Shown here: in pieces, positions 9,231 to 17,514 of the stretch
Numbering within the stretch: position 1 is the stretch's first letter
Layout: each line of letters starts with the position of its first letter
Notes under the pieces: model-generated
Seen by the model: only the letters and a program-made list of their open reading frames with translations
What the model was told of the DNA's origin: nothing
Database searches by the model: none
Source: Candidatus Obscuribacterales bacterium
Lineage (GTDB): Bacteria > Cyanobacteriota > Vampirovibrionia > Obscuribacterales > Obscuribacteraceae
Assembly: GCA_019746975.1 (NCBI GenBank)
Contig: JAIERK010000245.1
Location: forward strand, 1 to 38,146
DNA length: 38,146 nt
Reading direction: 5' to 3'
Translations under genes and position numbers: made by a program

Positions 9231-10813
9231 GGACGGTCCTCCAGAATGGCGAGGGCGGCATTACGTCCGGGTGCACCGGTAATACATCCGCCGGGATGGG
9301 TGCTGCTACCGCACATGTACAGGTCTTTTACCGGTGTTCGATAATTGGACCACTGTGGTGACGGTCGTAAGAAGAAGATCTGCTGAAGAGCAAGTTCGCC
9401 GTGGAAGATATGACCTGACGGCAGGGCGAAGGTGCGTTCTAAATCCCATGGTGTCATTATGTGTTTATGCAGAATGATGTCTTTGAGATTAGGCGCATAC
9501 TCCGCTAAAGTGTCAATGACGATATCCAAGAACTCGGCTTTTTTCTCTTCATTCCAGCCGCCTTCCAACTCGGAAGAAGCATACTGCACGAAGATCGACA
9601 TGACATGCTTACCGGGAGGCGCCATGCCCGGATCCAGCAATGATGGAATCAAGGCGTCCATGAAAGGTCTCCTTGCCCAGCCACCGTATTTGGCATCATC
9701 ATAAGCTTGTTCGAGGTAATCGATGCTCGGCGCCACCTCAATAGAGCCGCGGAGAAGTGCTTCCTTTCCTGGTGGAAGACAGGTGAACTTCGGCAATCCA
9801 TCAAGCGCCAGATTGACTTTACAGGCAGGACTTGCGGTGCGAAATCTCCTTACGTCGCTGATAAAGTCCTTGGGCAGGTGCTCCGCATCGACCATGCTCA
9901 GGAAGGTGCGTTTCGCTTCGGCATTGGAGACTACGATGTCGGCAAAGAACTCCTCGCCGGTTTCTAGCTTGACTCCGCGCGCCTGCCCATTCTTGATGAT
10001 TATCTTGTCGACGGAGCTATTGACTCCGATCTCGACACCGGCTTCGCGTGCCGCGCTGGCAATAGCCTGACTTAGAGCACCAGTACCGCCTCTTGCAAAA
10101 CCCCATGCACGGAATACCCCATCGATTTCACCGATGTAGTGATGCAACAAGATATAGCCAGAGCCAGGAGAACGAGGGCCAGTGAATGTTCCGATAATAC
10201 CGCTAGTGGCTTTGCTGCCTTTGAGAGCTGGTGATTCGAACCACTCATCGAGAAAGTCCGCGGCGCTCATCGTCATCAGCCGAGACAACAGATAGAAATC
10301 CTCTTCGCTCAGCTTGTCGATTGCACCTCTAACAAGGGCGAGCTTTGCCACGTCCTCGGCGGCTTGTGAAGTTGGATCAGGAGGAATCATGTTGAGCAAT
10401 GGACGAATCGCCAACGCAATTCTCTTCATTGTTCGAGAATACTCTTCGTAGGCTTCGGCATCACGACGGGAGTGACGCGCGATCTCCATACGAGTAGCAT
10501 CATGATCCGGCCACTCGGCAATGTAGTTACCGTCAGGAAGAGGAACAAAGGTGCTTTCCAACGGCATTATTTCGAGACCGTGCCTCGGAAGATCGAGCTC
10601 CTTGATGACGTCCGGGCGCAAGAGACTGATCAAATATGATGCGATCAAATATTTGAACCCAGGATAAATCTCCTCGGTGATTGTTGCGCCGCCTACAACG
10701 TGACGCCGCTCCAGAAGCAGAACTCGCTTACCGGCCTTGGCTAGATAAGCGGCATTGACGAGACCATTGTGCCCGCCACCAATAACAATTACGTCGTATT
10801 TTTGATCGTTCAT
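9227..10813 (-). CDS. PYROXD2-like FAD-dependent oxidoreductase
   Basis: A 528-residue flavoprotein of the phytoene-dehydrogenase-related PYROXD2 group. The FAD-binding motif GGGHNGLVNAAYLAKAG (residues 12 onward), followed by an acidic strand end (LLLERRHVVGG), is intact. The C-terminus carries the second FAD contact in YMCGSSTHPGGCITGAPGRN. The middle has the substrate-domain segment GTGALSQAIASAAREAG and FFADIVVSNAEAKRTF typical of the family. AAGGA precedes the ATG, which overlaps the upstream GcvT-like stop by four bases (ATGA). The presence of a degenerate paralogue directly downstream suggests the two proteins may form a heteromer. Its reaction is unknown; PYROXD2 relatives are not reliably assigned to carotenoid synthesis. 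Confidence 0.9.
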   Translation of the reverse strand: MNDQKYDVIVIGGGHNGLVNAAYLAKAGKRVLLLERRHVVGGATITEEIYPGFKYLIASYLISLLRPDVIKELDLPRHGLEIMPLESTFVPLPDGNYIAEWPDHDATRMEIARHSRRDAEAYEEYSRTMKRIALAIRPLLNMIPPDPTSQAAEDVAKLALVRGAIDKLSEEDFYLLSRLMTMSAADFLDEWFESPALKGSKATSGIIGTFTGPRSPGSGYILLHHYIGEIDGVFRAWGFARGGTGALSQAIASAAREAGVEIGVNSSVDKIIIKNGQARGVKLETGEEFFADIVVSNAEAKRTFLSMVDAEHLPKDFISDVRRFRTASPACKVNLALDGLPKFTCLPPGKEALLRGSIEVAPSIDYLEQAYDDAKYGGWARRPFMDALIPSLLDPGMAPPGKHVMSIFVQYASSELEGGWNEEKKAEFLDIVIDTLAEYAPNLKDIILHKHIMTPWDLERTFALPSGHIFHGELALQQIFFLRPSPQWSNYRTPVKDLYMCGSSTHPGGCITGAPGRNAALAILEDRP

Positions 10814-12003
10814 ACTGTGTCCTTTTTCCGGGCTGGGCTGAAGAAGGGCAATTGGGTAACCTTAGCGTTAAACGGTCGACGAAAACGGTCGACGTTCAGG
10901 TCTATTGTCACAAGGCTTCCCGGCGCAGAGCAGCGAAGTTGGACATGACCGAGTGCAATGTATTTTTTGAGAGTCGGTGACCAAACGCCGCTTGTCGCAT
11001 AGCCGACTTGTTCTCCATCGGCAAAAAGTGGAATGACATCGCGCCAGGCAATGAATGGGTATGGAACAGGCAAGCCGATCTCATGATGCTGCTTCTCGTA
11101 CTCTATATGGTCAATTTCTAGACCGACAAGCACAGAGGTCGAGCCACGTTTCTTCTCGTCGTAGAGCGCTTTGCGTCCGACAAAATTGCCCTTCTTCCAG
11201 CTAATCGCCCATTGCAAGCCAAGTTCCAGCGGCGTCGATGTCTGTACCTCATTGACGGCTTTGTTGCAAGGCGTGTAATCGATATCCAGCATGATCAAAC
11301 CTGCTTCGATGCGCGCTACATCGAGCGCCCAGATGCCCGCCGGCTGCAGGGCAAACGCACGCCCGGCTTCTATGAGGGTATCCCAGATCAATTCGGCCTT
11401 GCCGGTAGGCATCCAGAGCTCGAAACCAAGATCGCCCGTGTAACCGGTTCTAGAGATCATTACAGGTGCGCCTGCAATTGTCGTGTCGACGAATTTGTAG
11501 TATTCCAAACCACCTAGAGGCGCATCGCACAAGGACATCAGCAAATCGCGAGAGCGCGGGCCCTGCAACGACAGGCTTGCTACATCGTTGGAAACATCCT
11601 CGATTCGGACATCCATGCCGATAGCATTGTCTTCGAGCCAGCGCTGATTTGGCTCCGCCGATGTGAGGCGATAACGATTCTCACTCAAATGCGCAATGGT
11701 ACCGTCGTCTAGAATCTTGCCGTGCGAATTGCACCAGGGAGTGTAGAGCATGCCGCCAATCGGGAATTTGCTCACATCGCGTGTCACAAGGCGATTGAGA
11801 AAGCGCAGAGCATCTCGACCTGTAATTTCGTACTTACACAAAGGAGAAACGTCGATCAACACGCAAGCATTGCGCATGGCAAGGTACTCGCGATCATGTG
11901 TCATCTCATAAGCACTAGCAACCTTGTGTCCAGCCCAGCGCCGCCATTGATCCGCCTGCATGAGAGCGGATGTGCGCGAATGAAAGGGCGTCTTTTTGAG
12001 CAT
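10810..12003 (-). CDS. GcvT-like aminomethyltransferase / folate-dependent demethylase
   Basis: A 397-residue protein of the glycine-cleavage T-protein (GCV_T plus barrel C-terminal domain) family, whose members move one-carbon units to tetrahydrofolate. Family marks are RNACVLIDVSPLCKYEITG, GKILDDGTIAHL, VASLSLQGPRSRDLL and the signature SRTGYTGDLGFELW, then the C-terminal GYATSGVWSPTLKKYIALGHV. No gcvH or gcvP is adjacent. Coupling to two flavoproteins instead resembles one-carbon oxidation systems for N- or S-methyl compounds, such as the sarcosine or dimethylglycine dehydrogenases and DmdA. I therefore favour demethylation of an unknown methylated substrate over glycine cleavage. Start: ATG at 12003 after GGAGAGA. 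First gene of the operon; the promoter must lie in 12004-12421. Confidence 0.88.
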   Translation of the reverse strand: MLKKTPFHSRTSALMQADQWRRWAGHKVASAYEMTHDREYLAMRNACVLIDVSPLCKYEITGRDALRFLNRLVTRDVSKFPIGGMLYTPWCNSHGKILDDGTIAHLSENRYRLTSAEPNQRWLEDNAIGMDVRIEDVSNDVASLSLQGPRSRDLLMSLCDAPLGGLEYYKFVDTTIAGAPVMISRTGYTGDLGFELWMPTGKAELIWDTLIEAGRAFALQPAGIWALDVARIEAGLIMLDIDYTPCNKAVNEVQTSTPLELGLQWAISWKKGNFVGRKALYDEKKRGSTSVLVGLEIDHIEYEKQHHEIGLPVPYPFIAWRDVIPLFADGEQVGYATSGVWSPTLKKYIALGHVQLRCSAPGSLVTIDLNVDRFRRPFNAKVTQLPFFSPARKKDTV

Positions 12004-12421
12004 GGTTATCTCTCCAATTTGCCTAGTTAGCCCAGACCTTAAAGATTACGGCCGAAACCAGCTAAATTTCAAGGCTGGCCGACTCAGAATGTGTCTACTT
12101 TTCACCGATTCCAACGAAATGTTGGCAGAGAGGTCCACAATATAGACAATTGCGATTAATCTGATTGAGCCCCTGGAATGTCGCAGATGTTCATCAGATT
12201 GACCAAACCGCTGGATAGCTGTCGAGTCAAGACTCTTGATTATCGAAAACGATCAGGTGCTTGTACCTTAATGAAAGCCTTTCTCGAAACAAGGCAATCT
12301 CAATTTGACCTGGTAGCGACAGGAAGCGGTTTGGTTTGGTTTGGTTTGGCTGACGCAGTTCGAGTATGCAGCAATGATCGACAGAGAATTGCCATGACTG
12401 AATACTGTCGAATATGCCAAT
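12004..12421. other. Intergenic region with (GGTTT)n repeat
   Basis: A 418-base stretch upstream of the GcvT operon and downstream of the TPR gene. A plus-strand frame at 12178-12441 encodes 87 residues, but it has no good ribosome site, no recognisable domain and runs into the TPR gene, so I do not call it. A pentanucleotide repeat, GGTTT four times plus GG, lies at 12328-12349. Its five GG pairs could form a weak two-tier G-quadruplex on the plus strand. The GcvT operon promoter is presumably here, but I cannot place it with confidence. Confidence 0.4.
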
Positions 12422-13549
12422 TCACGATCGTGGTCGCTTGAAATCAGGATCGTTGCGAATGAATTTCGGTGGCTGATTCGGACGGAGAACTTTTGCTACA
12501 GCAAAGTCTGCTTCAGCCTCTTTGCGCCTGTTTATCGCCATGTAGGCTTTGCCGCGGTTGATGTAATTTTCCTGAATCTCAGGAAATAGTTTTATCGCTT
12601 CGGAAAGATTATCAATTGCGCGCTCCCAATCTTTTAGCATCAGCTGGCAGTAGGCCCTTCCTTGGAAACAGCGAAAAAGCTGATACTGTCCGAACTCCCT
12701 GACCTTATAGATACGCTTCTCTTGTGGGTCATCGTATGCAATGATTGCCGCCGAGTAGAGATCAGCCGCTTTCACGTATGAACTCTGGTTCATTTGCATC
12801 ACGGCTTGTCGACGAAGACGTTCGAAATTGCTGCTCTGTGAGCTGACTTTGCCATTTACGTAATACTTCGCGTCCATGACCTCCATGGACTGCTTGATTT
12901 TATCTTTGATGATCATGTTGACATTTGGAGATATCTCAAGTCCATCGAAGAACATCTTGGGCAGCGAGCGAAGCTGCGATGCGCGCGCCAAATCTTCTGC
13001 CGCAAGGTCATTCTTATTCAAACGCTGATAAACTTTGGCCCGAACTCTATAGGGGATGGAATAATCAGGGCAGAGCCGAAGGGAAAGTCCGAGATCATCG
13101 AGCGCCTCGCTGTACATTTTCAACTCGAAATTACTATGCCCCCGGAGGCAACACGCTCTCGATTTATCAAACGACAACATCTCTTTGGTTTTATAAATCG
13201 CCTTCACGTCAGGGCTATCCAACGCTGCAATAGTTTTTGTCGCCAACTCCTTAGCCTTACCGGCTTTGCCCTGTTCAAGGGCCATTTGCGCTTCGAGCAC
13301 CAGATGCTCAGCTTTTGAATTTCTTAGCCCCTCTGCTCCTCCCACGTAATGCTTTCCAAAAAATAGCTTTTCACTGCGCACCATCTCCTGCTCGACAATC
13401 TGTTTTTCGCGAACCGAAAAGAGTCCTTTCTGCACCGCAGGTCCCTTGGTGTTAGCGGGCGAATCCTTAGAAAACCCAACACTGCTATGCACCGCATGCG
13501 CGAACAGTAAAATGGCAAGTAATTGAACCGATTTTCGAACTGTGTTCAT
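12422..13549 (-). CDS. Secreted TPR-repeat protein
   Basis: A 375-residue protein. The first 25 residues form a signal peptide (basic start, then LLAILLFAHAVHSSVGFS). The mature part holds TPR-like helical pairs, for example a set near residues 120-175 (SKACCLRGHS region to LAAEDLARASQLR) and a second near 265-355 (YVKAADLYSAAII, CFQGRAYCQLMLKDWERAID, NYINRGKAYMAINRRKEAEA). TPR domains mediate protein-protein contact, so it is probably an extracytoplasmic scaffold. I chose the ATG at 13549; a TTG nine bases earlier is equally in frame. Both have poor ribosome sites. It is monocistronic as far as I can see. No specific function can be given. Confidence 0.8.
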   Translation of the reverse strand: MNTVRKSVQLLAILLFAHAVHSSVGFSKDSPANTKGPAVQKGLFSVREKQIVEQEMVRSEKLFFGKHYVGGAEGLRNSKAEHLVLEAQMALEQGKAGKAKELATKTIAALDSPDVKAIYKTKEMLSFDKSRACCLRGHSNFELKMYSEALDDLGLSLRLCPDYSIPYRVRAKVYQRLNKNDLAAEDLARASQLRSLPKMFFDGLEISPNVNMIIKDKIKQSMEVMDAKYYVNGKVSSQSSNFERLRRQAVMQMNQSSYVKAADLYSAAIIAYDDPQEKRIYKVREFGQYQLFRCFQGRAYCQLMLKDWERAIDNLSEAIKLFPEIQENYINRGKAYMAINRRKEAEADFAVAKVLRPNQPPKFIRNDPDFKRPRS

Positions 13550-13615
13550 TCTTTTCAATCAACCGATTCCGTAACGATAGAGCACTGCATGATTTATGCC
13601 ATGTCAACAAGGCAC

Positions 13616-13951
13616 TCAAACCGATCGAATAACTAGAAGCCCCGCCTTTGCCAGTCCGATGCTCGTTTCGACATTACCGCCCTGACCGTGATGGAAGAGA
13701 ATAGTGCAGGCGGCGTGCGGCTTCTCAAAGAAGATACCGCGCAGCATATGCCCGGTAGCAAATCGGAAGGAGATCAGCTCGGTCCTTGCTTGCAGGACCT
13801 TCGAAGGTATCTCTTTATAGGTCTGGACTTTCACGGAGTGAAACAGCAGATAGCGTTGCAACACCACCGGCGACAGCGAAAAGTAGATTGCGACAGATCC
13901 GATAATCGACAGTGCTACCGAGACAATTATTAGCGCCCTGACGAGTTTTTA
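13616..13951 (-). pseudogene. Remnant of a membrane-anchored alpha/beta hydrolase
   Basis: The minus frame encodes a single membrane helix (ALIIVSVALSIIGSVAIYF, before 13867), then about 80 residues ending in GIFFEKPHAACTILFHHGQG, GNVETSIGLAKAGLLVIRSV and a stop. The strand followed by HGxGGN is the oxyanion-loop region of serine alpha/beta hydrolases, which should be followed by about 200 residues including the nucleophile elbow. Here the frame ends at once and the next gene's upstream region follows. At the other end, a TAA lies directly before the helix and there is no ATG; only a GTG inside the helix end (13867) could start it. Both ends are therefore missing, which indicates a decayed gene rather than a short functional one. 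Confidence 0.6.
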
Positions 13952-14174
13952 GTGTATAAAGCGATACACGCTCAACCCAAGTCGAAAAAAAACAGTTAAT
14001 GAACCGATTTTGTCGCGCTGGTGCGATCCATAATGTGTGTTGGCAGGTTGCTCGTGGCAAAGTCGATTGACTTGTTAGCGCGACACGGCTGAGCGAATAT
14101 AAAAGCAAGATTCGGAGAGTCGTTAGGCGTGGACAGTTGTTACATTGAAGATCGATTCCTATGAGGATAGCGCA
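13952..14174. promoter_or_regulatory. Upstream region of ada with short inverted repeat
   Basis: This 223-base stretch separates the hydrolase remnant from ada. GTGTAT (13952-13957) and ATACAC (13964-13969) form an inverted repeat with a six-base AAAGCG spacer. E. coli Ada boxes contain AAAGCG, so this is a weak candidate operator, though it lies about 200 bases from the ada start. I see no convincing -35/-10 pair closer to the gene. Confidence 0.25.
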
Positions 14175-15251
14175 ATGAAAACACGGAGCCAGACAATATC
14201 AACCACGGCGACAGCCGACGATCCTCGCTGGCAAGCGATTATGGAGCGGAGGAAGGCAGCTGACGACACTTTTTTCTACTCCGTCAAGACGACCGGTGTT
14301 TACTGCCGCCCGTCTTGCGCCACCAGACTGGCTAATCCAAAGAATGTAGCATTTCATGCCTCGACCACCGATGCCGAACAAGCAGGCTTCCGCCCTTGCA
14401 AAAGATGCAAACCAAATGAGGCACCACTGGCGATGCAGCAGATCGATCGGATCACGGAGATTTGTCGCTTGATTGAAAGAAGTGACCAGCCACCAAAGTT
14501 GGAAAATCTGGCGCGCCAGGCCGGAATGAGCAAATTCCATTTTCATAGACTATTTCGACAACACACTGGCCTCACGCCGAAGGCTTACGGTGCCTATCAA
14601 CGAACACAACGCATACAGCAGAAGCTCAGGGAGAGTAGCTCCGTCACTGAAGCTATTTTTGATGCCGGGTTCAACTCCAACAGCCGATTTTACGAAAATT
14701 CCGATGCAATGCTGGGCATGAGCCCAACCGAGTTTCGCATGGGTGGACCAACTGGAGAGCTCAGGTTCGCCGTCGGCGAATGCTCATTGGGAGCAATTCT
14801 AGTCGCGGCTAGTTCGATTGGGGTGTGCGCGATTTTCCTGGGCGATGATCCACAGGAGTTGGTAGATGAATTGCACGCACGATTTCCATCGGCAGCTTTA
14901 GTCGGTGGAGATGAGGAGTTCGAGCGGCTGATAGCGATAGTAGTCGGTTTTGTCGAGGCACCATCTATGGGGCTTTCTCTGCCGCTAGATATTCGCGGAA
15001 CTGCATTTCAACAGCGCGTTTGGAAGGCTCTTCGAGAGATCCCTCTTGGAACAACCGCCAGCTACTTGGATATTGCTCGGAAGCTCGGCAAGCCAGAATC
15101 GACGAGGGCGGTAGCCCAAGCCTGCGCAGCCAATCCGATTGCAGTGGCGATTCCATGTCATAGAGTCGTGAAGTCAGACGGACAGATTTCAGGATATCGA
15201 TGGGGCATCGAGCGTAAGCGCCGCCTTCTCGAGAAGGAAGGGGTCAACTAG
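14175..15251 (+). CDS. ada: Bifunctional Ada: transcriptional activator and O6-methylguanine-DNA methyltransferase
   Basis: A 358-residue protein with the full Ada order. The N-terminal methylphosphotriester domain has its Cys4 zinc site (C44, C48, C75, C78 in VYCRPSC and CKRCKP). The AraC-type helix-turn-helix follows (LENLARQAGMSKFHFHRLFR, LTPKAYG). The C-terminal suicide methyltransferase has the acceptor cysteine in PCHRV near residue 328. Methylation of the N-terminal cysteine by phosphotriester damage switches such proteins into activators of their own gene and other repair genes, so autoregulation is likely. I chose the ATG at 14175 because GAGGA lies seven bases before it; the frame could begin at a TTG at 14145 with no ribosome site. 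It ends nine bases from the convergent kinase gene. Confidence 0.95.
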   Translation: MKTRSQTISTTATADDPRWQAIMERRKAADDTFFYSVKTTGVYCRPSCATRLANPKNVAFHASTTDAEQAGFRPCKRCKPNEAPLAMQQIDRITEICRLIERSDQPPKLENLARQAGMSKFHFHRLFRQHTGLTPKAYGAYQRTQRIQQKLRESSSVTEAIFDAGFNSNSRFYENSDAMLGMSPTEFRMGGPTGELRFAVGECSLGAILVAASSIGVCAIFLGDDPQELVDELHARFPSAALVGGDEEFERLIAIVVGFVEAPSMGLSLPLDIRGTAFQQRVWKALREIPLGTTASYLDIARKLGKPESTRAVAQACAANPIAVAIPCHRVVKSDGQISGYRWGIERKRRLLEKEGVN

Positions 15252-15260
15252 AACCTCAAT

Positions 15261-17165
15261 TCATAGTTCACCGACAATGACCTTGGTTGCCTTCATCGTG
15301 CCCTTAAGGTTCGCCTTTCTCTTCTCCGACATTTCCATCCCGCTCAAATCGAGCTCTTCCAGTGTGCGCATAGTGGCTAGTTCTCCAATAGAAAAGTCGC
15401 TAACGTTGGGGGCACAGAGCCGCAACTTCTTAAGCGGTAGTTTGACTATGCCATTTATGTCCGGAGCAGAAACTGGAGTGTCGATTATCGAAAGATACTT
15501 CAAATTGCTCAACTTTTTCAGCTCGGATAAGGCACCGGTAGCCAAGGTACAGCTTTGGAACATCACTGAGCTGAGATTTGGACTTTTTTGAAGTTGTGCG
15601 ATATTTGATTGCTCGATATCGTACTGCCACAAGACCAAGGTCTCGAGCTTCGGCAAGTCGGCTATGATTTCGAAGTGCCCATCAGCCTTTCCTGCGCATC
15701 GAATCTCTAGCACCTCCAGGTTCTTTAGCTTGGTGAGATTGGCTACAGCGGTCTTGGATAAGGGCTGCGCGTTGATGAGGCGCAATCGCTTTAATGTGGA
15801 CAGATGACCGATAGCCTTCAAATCAGCGTCATTGAGCGGAGTTTGCTCGATGCGAAGCTCCTCCAGATCCAGTGGGAGGAGAAGGTTGAGTCCATTTTTG
15901 TAAAACGGCGTTCGGTAAAAATGGAAATTCTTCAAATCACGGTATTTTTCAATTGTACTGGCCAGCGCCCTGTAGCTCAAATCTCCCGAGACATCGCAAA
16001 ACCACTGCCTAAGCGTGTCATCGTGCTGTTTACTCACGCGCGGTGCTAGCTGTGCTTCAGCAAGCTCTTTGATACCATCAGTGTCATCGGCACCTGCATC
16101 TGGTCGGCGCGCGCCAGGCTCTCTAGGAGCTACAGCTTTGCCCTGCTCCCTCTCTCTGTCGAGCGTAGCAATTGCCACACTCACCAGCAAACATGCTGTC
16201 GCCACTAGTACCAGATATGGTTCCAATCTTCTCCATATCGAAGGTCGAGCCGGCGGAGTGTTTTCGCCTTGCGATGCTGCCAGAGCGGCAACCTCGATTG
16301 ACACAGAAGATCTGGCACCCACGCCGGCCAGATCTTCGCCAAGTATTTTCGCGCTCTGATACCGCTCGTCCGGATTCTTCATCAAGCACTTCCGTACTAT
16401 TCGCTCGACTTCATCAGGGAAGGAAATGTCGGACATCTCAAAAAGAGTCGGGGAGGGACGTTCGCAGTGCATCGCCATGGTGTCTAGTGCAGTGGGCCCG
16501 AGAAATGGCGGTGTTCCGGCAAGTAGCTCAAACATGAGGCAGCCCAGACTATAAATGTCTGACCGCTCGTCCAGATCCGCTCCGCATACCGTCTCGGGAC
16601 TCATGTAAGCCGGGGTACCCATGGCGGTGCCGGTCTTGGTAATGTATTGATCTTTCGCGGTAAGTTTGGCCAGCCCAAAATCGACGAACTTTGCGTCGAA
16701 GGCACCAGACTTGTTTGCCACCAACATGACATTGCTTGGCTTTACATCACGGTGCAAAATCCGGTGCTGATGGGCATAAGCGAGCCCCTCAGACAATTGA
16801 ATCATGATATCGAGAGCCGCACTGAGCGGCATGGCACCATCTTGATCGATCAATTTGGCCAAGCTCATACCTTTTATGTACTCAACAACCAGGTATAGCC
16901 GCGTGTCTTCAGCCTGACCGAAATCCAGTATTCTCAATATGTTTTGGTGGTTTGCCTTAGCGAGCGCTTTAGCTTCAACGTGAAATCGCTGGATCGACAG
17001 ATTAGGCGCGTCCTGATTAAGCAGTTTTACAGCAACCTGACGCTCGAGCTTAGTGTCATCGCAAAGATAAATTTGCCCCATACCGCCTTCGCCGATTTTT
17101 TCGACAATGCGATAACGACCATCAATCAGGTCACCACGCTGATTTTTTCCTATTATCTGTGCCAT
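15261..17165 (-). CDS. Membrane Ser/Thr protein kinase with extracytoplasmic leucine-rich repeats
   Basis: A 634-residue Hanks-type kinase. The Gly loop GEGGMGQIY is at residues 25-33, the ATP lysine at 47 (VAVKLL), HRDVKPSN at 138-145, DFG at 162-164 and GTPAYMSPE at 183-191, so it looks catalytically complete. A single membrane helix lies at about 316-335 (PYLVLVATACLLVSVAIATL). The outer part (about 390-634) has degenerate leucine-rich repeats with the LxxLxxLxL pattern (LSTLKRLRLINAQPLSKTAV, LKNLEVLEIRC, LPKLETLVLW, LSNLKYLSII). This gives a receptor-kinase layout: LRR outside, kinase inside. This arrangement resembles plant LRR kinases but is reached independently in bacteria. Substrates are unknown. 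The gene is convergent with ada and divergent from the MBOAT gene. Confidence 0.93.
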   Translation of the reverse strand: MAQIIGKNQRGDLIDGRYRIVEKIGEGGMGQIYLCDDTKLERQVAVKLLNQDAPNLSIQRFHVEAKALAKANHQNILRILDFGQAEDTRLYLVVEYIKGMSLAKLIDQDGAMPLSAALDIMIQLSEGLAYAHQHRILHRDVKPSNVMLVANKSGAFDAKFVDFGLAKLTAKDQYITKTGTAMGTPAYMSPETVCGADLDERSDIYSLGCLMFELLAGTPPFLGPTALDTMAMHCERPSPTLFEMSDISFPDEVERIVRKCLMKNPDERYQSAKILGEDLAGVGARSSVSIEVAALAASQGENTPPARPSIWRRLEPYLVLVATACLLVSVAIATLDREREQGKAVAPREPGARRPDAGADDTDGIKELAEAQLAPRVSKQHDDTLRQWFCDVSGDLSYRALASTIEKYRDLKNFHFYRTPFYKNGLNLLLPLDLEELRIEQTPLNDADLKAIGHLSTLKRLRLINAQPLSKTAVANLTKLKNLEVLEIRCAGKADGHFEIIADLPKLETLVLWQYDIEQSNIAQLQKSPNLSSVMFQSCTLATGALSELKKLSNLKYLSIIDTPVSAPDINGIVKLPLKKLRLCAPNVSDFSIGELATMRTLEELDLSGMEMSEKRKANLKGTMKATKVIVGEL

Positions 17166-17514
17166 CGACTTGTTGAATAGCAGGCCAAACCAAACTCATA
17201 GAAATAATATTCCTTGGTATATAAAATTCCAATCGTCATCATTCGTGCAGCTGCGTCAGATAGTTACGTTTTTATGAATTCAGCCGGGTGCTGGGTGTCG
17301 ACCGCAATTGTTGCTGACCGCACCGCTTTTCCATTTTTGCCGATGGTGTAGATCGAAATTGAATCGACAGTGCGCGGCAGCGAAATCGCCTCGATAAAAA
17401 CCCGCGTTGACGCAAAATTCGAGTCGCTCGACCTGGACTTACACGAAGTGATTGCCGGTAGCGAACTTTGTGCCAAAATAGATAGACTCGCTTCAACTCG
17501 CAGTTTGGCTTGAC
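17166..17514. promoter_or_regulatory. Divergent intergenic region between kinase and MBOAT genes
   Basis: A 349-base stretch that must carry promoters for both the minus-strand kinase and the plus-strand acyltransferase. The AT-rich segment near 17215-17230 (TATATAAAAT) is a possible -10 zone. A minus-strand frame at 17264-17476 encodes 70 residues with plausible codon use (a beta-strand-like end, FIEAISLPRTVDSISIYTIG) but starts with TTG, lacks a ribosome site and matches nothing I recognise. It could be a remnant. I do not call it a gene. Confidence 0.35.

Noticed and set aside
7680..10813. Carotenoid biosynthesis (phytoene desaturase pair, CrtI/CrtD-like)
   Set aside because: No phytoene synthase or other crt gene nearby, and operon linkage to a GcvT-like gene points away from carotenoids; the sequence is closer to PYROXD2-type proteins.
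10810..12003. Glycine cleavage system T protein proper (gcvT)
   Set aside because: No gcvH or gcvP is adjacent and the gene is coupled to flavoproteins, so a paralogous folate-dependent role is more likely.
12328..12349. GGTTT repeat as a CRISPR, telomere-like or attachment element
   Set aside because: Only four and a half copies of five bases, with no spacers or flanking element; noted as a simple sequence repeat.
12178..12441. Plus-strand 87-codon frame in the gap before the TPR gene
   Set aside because: No good ribosome site or domain, contains the GGTTT repeat and runs into the TPR gene on the other strand.
17264..17476. Minus-strand 70-codon frame in the kinase/MBOAT divergent gap
   Set aside because: TTG start without ribosome site, no recognisable family, and it would occupy the promoter region; kept only as a possible remnant.
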